Assembly: GCF_002356295.1 (NCBI RefSeq)
Contig: NZ_AP018042.1
Location: 2,388,361-2,452,360, forward strand
Direction: 5' to 3'
Length of the DNA stretch: 64,000 nucleotides
From: Labilibaculum antarcticum
GTDB lineage: Bacteria > Bacteroidota > Bacteroidia > Bacteroidales > Marinifilaceae
Positions within the stretch are counted from its first letter, which is position 1; the number at the start of each line of letters is the position of its first letter. The position numbers and the translations under genes were made by a program. Positions 16,193 to 24,111 of this stretch are shown one piece after another. Under the pieces are notes generated by a model, which did no database searches, was not told where the DNA came from, and saw nothing but the letters and a program-made list of their open reading frames with translations.

Positions 16193-18025
16193 TTACATGA
16201 TTTCAATTTTCCCACTAGCACCCTGTACAGCTGTGATCTGGCCTTCTACTTTAACTTGCATACCCGATAAGCCAGCCTCTGCTTGTCCCGAAATGCTTGC
16301 ATTTTGTCCACTTAAAGCGGCATCGGTAGTTGCGGCAAGAGTCAAAGCGGCACTACTATTTACCGTAGTGTCACCCGTCGATTGAAGCGCAAGATTTCCT
16401 TCAGCTTGCATACTCGCATCGGCTTGAGCAGCGATTCCAATATTCTGTTGTGCAGCAATCTGTATGTTTTCTTCGGCAGATATATTGATGTTTTTTGCGC
16501 TGATATCAATGGTTTCGACTGAGCTAATCGTTAGTGATTTTGCTTGTGTATCGAAAGTGATGATACTGCCTTCGTTATCGTAAATGTTAATTTTTTCTTC
16601 GCCTTCCAAATCATTCAATTCAATGGTATGTCCGCTTCGTGTTCTAATGACTTTTACATCATTTGTATCACTTGCAAAGCTTTCCGGTTTGGCTGCTCCA
16701 TGGTATAGGGTTCCAATTACGAATGGTTTCTCGGCGTTTCCAGCTTCAAAACCAACCATTACTTCTTCTCCAATTTCAGGAATAAAATGGAATCCCTTAT
16801 CAGCGCCACCATGAGGTTGAGTCATTCGAATCCATGGGGAAGGAGCAGTTAACTGCCAGCTAAATTGAACTCGTATTCTTCCCATACTCTGAGGATCGGC
16901 ATTAGCTACAACCATTGCCGTTTGAGTTTGACATTGAGGGAATAGTGCTACATTAGTATATGGAGGATAAACAACGTTTTCTGGAATTGCTTCGAAATTA
17001 TTTTTGTAATCGCCCGACATTTGACAGGTATGCGACAATTTGGTAACAAGGTACGTACCATAGGCCGTTTCACCATTGGCTGTTCTTTGCGCAATGGAAA
17101 TCAATCCACCCACTTTAAGTCCTGGATTCATTGTGCTTCCGGTTAAAATAACCATGCGCGAAACATTTGCTTCACCTTGTTTTACAGTTGAATTTTCCAG
17201 AGCCTGATTTAAATCTCCGTCAGCAGTGTGTCGGTGAAAATCAACTATAGTTTCCTGCCCAAACATGGCTTCCGATTTTTCAGCCATAAAGGCATGATAT
17301 CCGGTAAGTTCAGTTCCGGCAGCAATCGAACTTTCTAATTTCTCATTGGTATAGTAATCCCTTGTTACATAGTTAAATGTTTTTGGATGAGTAACCATTT
17401 TTAGGTTAAAATCCATCAGATCGATGCCATATTTTAAAGGCAAAGGTTCTGTGCTTTCCGATCCGAAAATTATTTTTTGTCCATCGTAGTAAAACCATTC
17501 ACCAAAACGCGAAGCCAACTGACTTAAAAAACCAAAAGCACTTTGATTGTATTGTACGATGTATGGAAAAACATCTCGTGTAATTGGATTGATTATTGGG
17601 GGAGTTTCGATTTGGTAAGCAGCAGTAACCAAACGAACAATTTCGGCTAAGTCTTTTTCTTCGTAGCCAATGCAATGAGGTCCATCGTCCAATAAAATGG
17701 TAGGACTGTAACCTTTTATTCGAATGTGATCGCCAACCGATGAAAATTCTGATTTAACAGTTTCTGCTTCTGTGATGATTCCAATAAATGTTCCCTCCGG
17801 AATAGTTGATCCCTCAACATTATCAGTAATTAGAATTTCTAATTTTTGTCCAATAAATGATTGTGTTTTATCGATGATTGCATTGCCTTCTTCGGTAAAT
17901 TGCTCCCATAAAATGCTTATGTCAAAATAGTGATGTGAATTTATCCCTTGAATGATCTGTAAATCAAGAAAATTAGGATATTGTACACCATTTACTTTTA
18001 TGATTGTATTTGTTTGCAGTGCCAT
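16193..18025 (-). CDS. vgrG: T6SS spike protein VgrG (TssI)
   Basis: The trimeric spike at the tip of the T6SS tube, which carries effectors into target cells. The 610-residue protein has the gp27/phage base-plate-hub-like N-terminal two thirds. The gp5 OB-fold follows around residues 370-450 (DPQSMGRIRVQFSW, then IPEIGEEVMVGFEAGNAEKP and FVIGTLYHG), and then a repetitive Ala/Ile/Thr-rich beta-helix (INISAEENIQIAAQQNIGIA-like repeats). The protein ends with KIEIM and has no extra effector domain, so cargo would have to bind through an adaptor or PAAR tip. No PAAR gene is seen in the window. It is the terminal gene of a minus-strand group with two tssD genes upstream. Confidence 0.95.
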   Translation of the reverse strand: MALQTNTIIKVNGVQYPNFLDLQIIQGINSHHYFDISILWEQFTEEGNAIIDKTQSFIGQKLEILITDNVEGSTIPEGTFIGIITEAETVKSEFSSVGDHIRIKGYSPTILLDDGPHCIGYEEKDLAEIVRLVTAAYQIETPPIINPITRDVFPYIVQYNQSAFGFLSQLASRFGEWFYYDGQKIIFGSESTEPLPLKYGIDLMDFNLKMVTHPKTFNYVTRDYYTNEKLESSIAAGTELTGYHAFMAEKSEAMFGQETIVDFHRHTADGDLNQALENSTVKQGEANVSRMVILTGSTMNPGLKVGGLISIAQRTANGETAYGTYLVTKLSHTCQMSGDYKNNFEAIPENVVYPPYTNVALFPQCQTQTAMVVANADPQSMGRIRVQFSWQLTAPSPWIRMTQPHGGADKGFHFIPEIGEEVMVGFEAGNAEKPFVIGTLYHGAAKPESFASDTNDVKVIRTRSGHTIELNDLEGEEKINIYDNEGSIITFDTQAKSLTISSVETIDISAKNINISAEENIQIAAQQNIGIAAQADASMQAEGNLALQSTGDTTVNSSAALTLAATTDAALSGQNASISGQAEAGLSGMQVKVEGQITAVQGASGKIEIM

Positions 18026-18183
18026 GCTGGTTGAGTTTTAACTAGTATTTAATTTGGTGGGATTGATTTCTTTATAGGAATAAGAATTCTTTGGCAATAG
18101 CCTAAATCGATATTCACTCGGGACATAGTTCTAAAATAAATTCAATGTTTTTATTAAATTCTCCGATAGAATGAATTCTGTTT

Positions 18184-18582
18184 CTAGGCTTCGGCATTCC
18201 AGTCGTTCACTACAGAAACATCTTCAAGGCTTATTTCACGAGCCGATAATTTCATTTTAGTAATCATTGGGTGTGATCCTTCAGCATGAAAATACTCATG
18301 GTAGGAAACACAAAGAGCATCAGTGAAATCGAGTCTTTTTAAGCGAGACATTGCATCACGACGGTAAAAAGTCACACTCCCACTTTTGCGTTGATCGGGT
18401 GAGGCCATCCAGTCGAAGAATTCCGTACTGGAAGTAGATTCAAGTTCAAGTTCGATAATTCCTCCACCAACAGGCTTTTGAGAAGCTCGTCCATTCACCG
18501 TGATGGATTGATCCATCCCAAAATGACAACTAATAACTTTTGCAACAGAGTTGTCGATAATAAATTCAGCCAAAAATGACAT
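18184..18582 (-). CDS. tssD: T6SS tube protein TssD (Hcp), copy 1
   Basis: A 132-residue Bacteroidetes-type Hcp that stacks as hexamers into the inner tube. It keeps the family pattern: MSFLAEFIIDN start, a CHF/CNY-type strand near residue 20, GRASQKPVGGGIIELELEST, EFFDWM, and the C-terminal KLSAREISLEDVSVVNDWN. It shares SAREI and VNDW with the second copy but differs across most other positions, so the two are paralogues. It lies 158 bp upstream of vgrG. Confidence 0.93.
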   Translation of the reverse strand: MSFLAEFIIDNSVAKVISCHFGMDQSITVNGRASQKPVGGGIIELELESTSSTEFFDWMASPDQRKSGSVTFYRRDAMSRLKRLDFTDALCVSYHEYFHAEGSHPMITKMKLSAREISLEDVSVVNDWNAEA

Positions 18583-18619
18583 AAGGATTACGTTTTAGTA
18601 GGGTTGAAAAACAGGCATG

Positions 18620-18655
18620 TCCGTTTATTTATTCGCAATTGTATCTATAAACGGA
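18620..18655 (-). promoter_or_regulatory. Inverted repeat upstream of tssD copy 1
   Basis: TCCGTTTAT (18620-18628) and ATAAACGGA (18647-18655) are a 9-bp inverted repeat with an 18-bp gap, placed 38 bp before the tssD start. It could be an operator or a 5'-UTR hairpin. Confidence 0.4.
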
Positions 18656-18684
18656 TAAACGGAGTTTGTAAATTGAAAAATAGT

Positions 18685-18711
18685 GAAGCTATCGCAAGTA
18701 ACGATAGCTTC
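18685..18711 (-). terminator. Hairpin between the two tssD genes
   Basis: GAAGCTATCG and CGATAGCTTC form a perfect 10-bp stem with a 7-nt loop. On the minus strand it is followed by ACTATTTTT, a weak T run, so it could partly terminate transcription from tssD copy 2 before copy 1 and vgrG. Confidence 0.55.
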
Positions 18712-18796
18712 TTTATCAGGATTCTTTTATTCTTTTTTCAGGTAATTTTGTACTTTTACCTTATTCGGAATACGTGATGGTATCCTGATTTTAGTT

Positions 18797-18829
18797 GGGA
18801 AGGACGACATATCTATGTCGTCCCTCTTC
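18797..18829 (-). other. Long hairpin 3' of tssD copy 2
   Basis: GGACGACATA and TATGTCGTCC flank two bases, and outer GGGAA/TTCCC can extend the stem. It sits 11 bp after the tssD copy 2 stop and lacks a T run. Protecting a highly expressed mRNA 3' end is a plausible role. Confidence 0.5.
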
Positions 18830-18840
18830 CCTAAGCAAAA

Positions 18841-19227
18841 TTAAACCCAATCGTTAACGTGCTCACCACTACCCATTTTAATTTCACGGGCAGAAATGGT
18901 AAACGATTCAGCCATTGCCATATTATCAAAGGCATTAAATTTCTCCTCATATTTCACAAGGTAACCTTCTGTAAAAGACAATTCTTTCTGTTTAGCGTCG
19001 GTATCTCGCTTTAAGAAAGTTACTGTGCCATCTTTTCTCTCAAAGTTGTTACACATCCATTCGAACATATCAGTATCACCAGTACTTTCTACGGTTAACA
19101 TGATACGACCTCCACGTGTAATGGAAGAAGGACGTCCTGTTGCATCAACTTCTTGAGTTAAATCGTAATTACAGGAAAGAACATTCATTGTTTTTCCACC
19201 TACATTTAATTTCGCTTTAAACGACAT
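18841..19227 (-). CDS. tssD: T6SS tube protein TssD (Hcp), copy 2
   Basis: Second Hcp-type tube subunit, 128 residues. The start is placed at ATG 19225-19227, giving MSFKAKLNVGGKTMNVLSCN as in copy 1. The open frame extends 46 codons further upstream but that part is AT-rich and not Hcp-like. Conserved parts are GGRIMLTVEST, MFEWMCNNFERKDGTVTF and ISAREI plus VNDWV at the end. It is followed by two hairpins before copy 1, which suggests it is made at a higher level. The 520 bp upstream holds the control region shared with the divergent lipoprotein operon. Confidence 0.93.
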   Translation of the reverse strand: MSFKAKLNVGGKTMNVLSCNYDLTQEVDATGRPSSITRGGRIMLTVESTGDTDMFEWMCNNFERKDGTVTFLKRDTDAKQKELSFTEGYLVKYEEKFNAFDNMAMAESFTISAREIKMGSGEHVNDWV

Positions 19228-19749
19228 AATGATAAAATTTAATGTTAATAATAATAATAATACAATTGTAAAATTATGAATAGTAATTAAGAAATGCAAC
19301 AAACTTTCATTCCAAAAGTTGTGACTTAGACAATGTTCATGATGAATTAACATATAAATTAACATCTGTATGCCTAGTATTATTGAGCTTTTTGAGATTT
19401 ATGTACCTCTTTATTTTTTTTTAAAAAAAATAACATTAATTTAATAGTTCGTTTAATTGTGTTTCTCAGTGAGTTATTGATTTAATGCTTAAAATTGCTA
19501 ATTAATTAAACGTAAAATATGATGCGCCTCTTTATTTGTGCGGGTTAAATGAGTTTTAAATCAATAATCATATTTTTCCTGCTTGGTGTAACGCATACAT
19601 AATTTTGTAATGAACATGGGGGGTTTAGATTTATTTTTCCATTTTAATGAATATTTACTGTTTAATATTTTTTCTTAATTAGAATGTTTCATAATTTTGT
19701 TAACGTGTTTTGAATTCGAAATAGACACATTAACTTTTATTTTAAATTA
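19228..19749. promoter_or_regulatory. Divergent control region between tssD and the T6SS lipoprotein operon
   Basis: AT-rich, with a short TAA/ATT triplet run near 19245-19260 and no credible gene. The only promoter I can place is for the plus strand (19709-19738). Confidence 0.5.
19709..19738 (+). promoter_or_regulatory. Candidate promoter of the lipoprotein-tssG-tssN operon
   Basis: TTTG (19709-19712), 18 bp, then TAACTTTT (19731-19738), which is 7/8 to TAnnTTTG. A start near 19745 would leave almost no leader for ATG 19750, and would favour the internal ATG at 19798. Confidence 0.45.
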
Positions 19750-20334
19750 ATGCTGACAACTAATAGTTCAATTTTTAAGCGAATTCGATATGAGAAAGCG
19801 ATGGTTTTGCTTTGTCTGATTATTGGTTTTTGCTGTATTATTTCTTGTGGTTCTAAAAAAATAGTTCACAATACCATTTATAATGATGCACCTGCTGTTG
19901 TAGCATTAAAAGAAAAGTATGCCGGGATTCTTCATGTTGAGAATAAAGATATTAGAAACATTGCGCTCTATCGAAATATTGATAAATGGTTGACTGTTAG
20001 GGATTCCAACATGCTTGCGCTGGGATCTTTAAATATTGGTTTTATTCAATATTTGTACTATTTAAATCTTAAAACTAAGTTGCCGGTGGGGATTGATGAG
20101 CTTTACAAGGCTCGTAAAACCTATCTTTTTAAAGATTGTCATTTCTTAGAGGAAGGAGATTTGGTGTTTTTTAAGGAGAAATACAGAACTGTTAAGGAGG
20201 TCGGTTTTTATTTGGATAATAATATTTTTGTTGCTGCCGATGCAGGGGGTGACTTGTGTTTTCATCATTTGCGAGATTCAATCACAAAGTTTCATGTGAT
20301 TTCAAACGCTAAAATTGTTAGGGATGTTAAATGA
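19750..20334 (+). CDS. T6SS-linked lipoprotein with inactive NlpC/P60-like domain
   Basis: A 194-residue protein with a hydrophobic signal (VLLCLIIGFCCII) and lipobox IISC-GS at about residue 33, so a lipoprotein. The rest follows the NlpC/P60 pattern: GSLNIGFIQYLYYLN matches the GxDCSGFxQYxY block, LEEGDLVFF matches PGDLVFF, and VGFYLDNNIFVAAD matches HVGIYLGNxxFIHAS. The catalytic Cys is replaced by Asn and the catalytic His by Glu, so it should not cut peptidoglycan. It may bind the wall or anchor the T6SS trans-envelope complex. T6SSiii loci encode a lipoprotein called TssQ; this may be it, but I cannot confirm that. It overlaps tssG by 11 bp. The start could instead be ATG 19798. Confidence 0.7.
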   Translation: MLTTNSSIFKRIRYEKAMVLLCLIIGFCCIISCGSKKIVHNTIYNDAPAVVALKEKYAGILHVENKDIRNIALYRNIDKWLTVRDSNMLALGSLNIGFIQYLYYLNLKTKLPVGIDELYKARKTYLFKDCHFLEEGDLVFFKEKYRTVKEVGFYLDNNIFVAADAGGDLCFHHLRDSITKFHVISNAKIVRDVK

Positions 20335-21238
20335 GAAAACATTACGTAAACGCATAAATGACTTAAAGGTAATGCCCTTTAATTTAAAAGCTGAAATAAT
20401 TGCTAGCCAGTTGTATGATCGTGGTGTATCTTCAGAAAATCTGACAATACATATGAATAGTTCTTTTAATCGTCCGTTTAGGAGAGATGTTGAGAAAGCT
20501 CAATTGGGTATAGATGATGAGTGGGATCAGGTGACTTTGCTTCTCTCACGAAATGGGATTTACGATTTATTGCCTGAAGGAGTTGTTCACGAAAGGAATC
20601 AAGGCAATGGGAAAGAAAATATTCAGCAATTAATTCAGCTTCATCAAAAACAGAAAAGAGAAGAAAAAGAGGCAAGGCTTTTTTTTAAACCTTTTGAAAA
20701 TGAATTGTTTGCGATTCTGGTTAGAATTGAACGGCAAGAAGCTGATTTGCTTAAAAATCAGGATCATCAATTTCAAAGTTTTTTAATTCGATTTTGGGAT
20801 ATTAATCAAGACTTAACAGAAAGTCAAAAGCAATTTCTTCTTAAAGTTGCTCCTTTGGCATATTCAGTAAAAGGAAACATTGTCAAAATTTGTAAAATAT
20901 TACAGGTGTTTTTATCAAAACCAGTTTCTTATAAAAGAGTGTATTCTTGTGTCATAAGTAATATTTTGGACAAGAATAAGGAAATTATTTTAGGGCATAA
21001 TTTTATAGTTGGTAGTTCAACAGAAGAACTTCCTTCCATTCAATTTCAGGTTGAAGGAGTGAAGGATACCGAGGTTAAGGATTACCTAAAAGGTGGTTCT
21101 ATTCATAAATTTATAATGGAGTTTCTTGAGTATTTATTGCCTGCAGAATATGAGTTAGAAGTTATTTGCAAAACGAATAGAAGTTATACGCCTATAGGTT
21201 TTGGTGTACTTGGTTATTCATCCGTATTAAATTCCTAA
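20324..21238 (+). CDS. tssG: T6SS baseplate protein TssG
   Basis: A baseplate wedge component that works with TssF, TssE and TssK. Assignment rests on the FNRPFRRDVEKAQL-like opening, length (304 residues), and the setting between T6SS genes; the C-terminal YTPIGFGVLGYSSVLN fits an F/G wedge domain. The ATG at 20324 is preferred over the upstream TTG at 20315, giving an 11-bp overlap with the lipoprotein gene and so translational coupling. The middle (about residues 100-125) is a charged helical stretch. tssN follows after 18 bp. Confidence 0.75.
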   Translation: MLNEKTLRKRINDLKVMPFNLKAEIIASQLYDRGVSSENLTIHMNSSFNRPFRRDVEKAQLGIDDEWDQVTLLLSRNGIYDLLPEGVVHERNQGNGKENIQQLIQLHQKQKREEKEARLFFKPFENELFAILVRIERQEADLLKNQDHQFQSFLIRFWDINQDLTESQKQFLLKVAPLAYSVKGNIVKICKILQVFLSKPVSYKRVYSCVISNILDKNKEIILGHNFIVGSSTEELPSIQFQVEGVKDTEVKDYLKGGSIHKFIMEFLEYLLPAEYELEVICKTNRSYTPIGFGVLGYSSVLNS

Positions 21239-21256
21239 AAAAAACAGATCTGTATT

Positions 21257-22123
21257 ATGATATTAAAAAGTTTATTATCCGGGGATGTTAATGCGGTCTC
21301 TATTTTATTTATATTTTTTGGAGCTTTGATTTTTGCCTTTGCAAAGAGTTTAAAAAAGCTATTCGCTCATGACAGGAAGAAAATGATTCTTTATTTTCTT
21401 GTTGCAGCACTGGCTTATGCTATTTGCTCATTGTTCACAATTAAAAATCTGATGTTTTACGGAATATCATCAAACTACATTGCGATAATGGTGATGAGTT
21501 TGTTATTTGGTTACCTCATGGTTGTGGCCTTGGAGAAGTATTTTGAATGGCCAGAAAAGCATAAGTGGTTAGCACAATTGTTGTTTATACTTATTTCTAT
21601 TTTAATCGGTTTTATAGTTTTTATTCAAATTGCCGGTCGATTTGGAATTGTCGGACTGCATTATTTCTTCCTGTCTGCTACAATTGGTGTGATATTTCCC
21701 TGGTTGTTTCTTCATTTGTTTAATAGTGCAATGGATATTCCTTTAGCTATTTACAGGAAGTGGGAATATCCGGTCAATAAAAAATATGTGAGACCAGAGT
21801 ATGAAGATTTAAAGAATCCTTATATTATAACCTTGGAATTTTTGAAATCCAAAGATGCAGAGTATGTGTCTCGATTTAGAGTAAGAGCGCCCGAGAATAT
21901 GGATTTTGGAATGTTCTTTTATCATTTTATAAACGATTACAATCAGAAGCATCCCGAAGAAGTAATTCAATATGGTATCAATGAAGATAAATTACAAAGT
22001 TGGATTTTTTATCGAAGACCTAGGTTTATCGGAAGGTGGAAGCAAGTTAATACAGAACAAACAGTATATCGAAACAGTATAAAAGAAAACAATGTAATTT
22101 TGTGTCACAGGCTAACTGATTAG
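21257..22123 (+). CDS. tssN: T6SS membrane protein TssN (T6SSiii-specific)
   Basis: A 288-residue protein with about five hydrophobic segments in the first 170 residues (around 15-30, 43-60, 72-92, 103-125, 131-152). A soluble C-terminal domain of about 110 residues follows. TssN is one of the proteins found only in the Bacteroidetes T6SSiii, which lacks TssJ, TssL and TssM, and it is thought to help form the inner-membrane complex. It is the last gene of its operon; a strong bidirectional terminator follows. Confidence 0.85.
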   Translation: MILKSLLSGDVNAVSILFIFFGALIFAFAKSLKKLFAHDRKKMILYFLVAALAYAICSLFTIKNLMFYGISSNYIAIMVMSLLFGYLMVVALEKYFEWPEKHKWLAQLLFILISILIGFIVFIQIAGRFGIVGLHYFFLSATIGVIFPWLFLHLFNSAMDIPLAIYRKWEYPVNKKYVRPEYEDLKNPYIITLEFLKSKDAEYVSRFRVRAPENMDFGMFFYHFINDYNQKHPEEVIQYGINEDKLQSWIFYRRPRFIGRWKQVNTEQTVYRNSIKENNVILCHRLTD

Positions 22124-22139
22124 GTTTTTCGTTGATGAG

Positions 22140-22192
22140 AATAAAATAAAACAGGCTTGCTGATAATTAGCAAGCCTGTTTTATTTTATTTA
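22140..22192. terminator. Bidirectional terminator between tssN and tssC
   Basis: AAATAAAACAGGCTTGCT and AGCAAGCCTGTTTTATTT form an 18-bp stem. A/T tracts on both sides serve both converging operons. Confidence 0.93.
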
Positions 22193-22202
22193 GTAATATG
22201 GG

Positions 22203-23552
22203 TTATTTTTGTTCGTATTCGCTATCCCATTCATTTCCATCATCTCCTTTTTGTCCTTCCATTTTTATCAAGAAGTTTTTAGCAGGAAAGTATGGTTTCA
22301 TATGAATATCAAGATGAACACGATCTTTTTGAATTGGATCTTGCTCGAAACGTTTAATCGTGAAATTTTCAATCAATTTATCGGGACCAGAGATGGTATC
22401 TAAAAATTGAATGATTTGCTTAAGAAGCTCCTTACGTGTTTTTGCATTGAAGTTTTCGAAAGCCCGACGGTTAAGGAAATCCATCATCACCTTGGTTACG
22501 TAATCGAATACTCGAACTACCGAATAAGTTTGAAGGCCTAAATTAGCTCCATTAAAAAGTGTTTTGGCAGAGAAAGCCATAACCTTTCCATATTCGTTTA
22601 CCATTGGGATCAATCCCATTTTTTCAAGACTGGATATTTCGCTTTTTCGAAGGTCGAATTTAACTCCCTGTACTTCGTTGATTCCTCCAAACTTTTTACC
22701 AGCAGTAACCTGCGACATAAGTGTTTGGTATACCTTGCCGGCCAATGCTCCTGCAGGTGGCACGTAAAGATCATCTTCTTCGTTTACTTCATCGAATTTA
22801 CCACGACCAACAAGCCAATTACAGGTCATCATCACATTAGATCGAAACATATCTCCGCCAGTAAGGTTGGCTGCACTAAACATTTCCATTACATCATCAG
22901 CTTCGTCCAAATGCTCAAAATCGGTTACCATCATTACTTTGTTGTCGTAAGCAATTTTACCCCATTTTTCAATAAGCATATTGGATCCAAGGTAGCCTGG
23001 CAAAACTAATAAACCGTAGTTGTCACTTAAGTCAAGGCGATCGTAAGTGTTTTTTATTTCAGATGAGACAGCGTCAATGAATCTTGTGTTGTCCAAATCT
23101 TTAATTTGATCTGGTTCAGCATTCATGATGGATATATTTTTAACTTTATCTTGTTCTGAATTTTTATAGAACAGAGCAGTGCTTCGGTATGATCGTTCTA
23201 GATCACGGGATTGTTCAATTACCGCACCAAGGTTTTTCTTTAGAGTTTTTGTTGTTTCTGTAGCTTTTTCTTTGCTGTTGTCAATCATCTCATTAATATC
23301 GCTCGAGCTATTAATAGCTTTAGACCATATTTCAAGAGTTCTTTTTAGCTGATCGCGCTCCTCTTTTTTAGTGTTTTCTGTGAGGAATATTTTCTTTCTG
23401 GCTTTACGCTCAGGGTTCATGTTTTGTATTCCTTCAATGGCAGTTTCCAATAGATCAAATCCACCATATTTTGCCAATTTGGCAACATTTTCTTTTAAAG
23501 GTAATTCGCTAGCTGCTACCGAATTCGCCAATTGTTCTTTATTTTGCATCAT
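22203..23552 (-). CDS. tssC: T6SS contractile sheath large subunit TssC
   Basis: A 449-residue sheath protein of the Bacteroidetes TssC family. Typical text includes YGLLVLPGYLGSNMLIEKWG, the TCNWLVGRGKFDEV region, and the C-terminal RVHLDIHMKPYFPAKNF strand used in the sheath handshake. The N-terminal 120 residues are helical and Lys/Glu-rich. It begins 4 bp after the tssB stop, so TssB and TssC are made together, as needed for the heterodimer. A bidirectional terminator follows. Confidence 0.93.
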   Translation of the reverse strand: MMQNKEQLANSVAASELPLKENVAKLAKYGGFDLLETAIEGIQNMNPERKARKKIFLTENTKKEERDQLKRTLEIWSKAINSSSDINEMIDNSKEKATETTKTLKKNLGAVIEQSRDLERSYRSTALFYKNSEQDKVKNISIMNAEPDQIKDLDNTRFIDAVSSEIKNTYDRLDLSDNYGLLVLPGYLGSNMLIEKWGKIAYDNKVMMVTDFEHLDEADDVMEMFSAANLTGGDMFRSNVMMTCNWLVGRGKFDEVNEEDDLYVPPAGALAGKVYQTLMSQVTAGKKFGGINEVQGVKFDLRKSEISSLEKMGLIPMVNEYGKVMAFSAKTLFNGANLGLQTYSVVRVFDYVTKVMMDFLNRRAFENFNAKTRKELLKQIIQFLDTISGPDKLIENFTIKRFEQDPIQKDRVHLDIHMKPYFPAKNFLIKMEGQKGDDGNEWDSEYEQK

Positions 23553-23556
23553 CTTA

Positions 23557-24009
23557 TTATCTCTCCAATTCGTTTAATTCCTCAATTAATCCAATGATAG
23601 CAGCCGAAAGAGCCGCTTTTGCTTCAGGATCGGTAAGTGCAGTTTTCAGAATTTTATTCGTTTTTAGCTGTTTAATGATTTTATTGTGCTGTTCTTTTTC
23701 GGTCGTTAAATTTTTTAGAAACTCACTTTGTGCAGTTATGCCTTTTATACCAAAATCACCTAAGTTTTTAAATCCAAGTGTTTCTTTTTGTGAAGTTCCA
23801 TCAGAGGTTTCAAAATTTACTTCGATTTGTGGTTTGTAGTGTTCAAATACCGCTTCTACCGTAGTAAGTCCTTTTACAATGTCTGGTTTAATAGGTGCGT
23901 CGTAAGTTAACTTTTCAATTAGAAGAGTTTTGTTTTGTGGAATTTCCTGGATAGCCTCACCGGCATCTAATTTTACTTCTGATCCACCAAGCTCAAAATT
24001 TCCGTTCAT
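23557..24009 (-). CDS. tssB: T6SS contractile sheath small subunit TssB
   Basis: A 150-residue partner of TssC in the sheath. It has the core KPDIVKGLTTVEAVFEHYKP strand-helix and FKNLGDFGIKGI, which parallels the GDFxP region of proteobacterial TssB. A C-terminal helix ends in ELNELER. Order on the minus strand is tssH, tssB, tssC, with 102 bp between tssH and tssB and 4 bp between tssB and tssC. Confidence 0.92.
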   Translation of the reverse strand: MNGNFELGGSEVKLDAGEAIQEIPQNKTLLIEKLTYDAPIKPDIVKGLTTVEAVFEHYKPQIEVNFETSDGTSQKETLGFKNLGDFGIKGITAQSEFLKNLTTEKEQHNKIIKQLKTNKILKTALTDPEAKAALSAAIIGLIEELNELER

Positions 24010-24111
24010 GCTCTGTATTTTTTAAATTATTAATTAATAGGTTTTCTATAGTAAAATATAATTGTCAGATTTCGAGCTTTTAAATCATTGCTCTATGAAA
24101 ATCCATCTGTT

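Noticed and set aside
19228-19365. Longer N-terminus of tssD copy 2 (46 extra codons)
   Set aside because: The extension is AT-rich and hydrophobic, unlike Hcp, while MSFKAKLN matches the family start.
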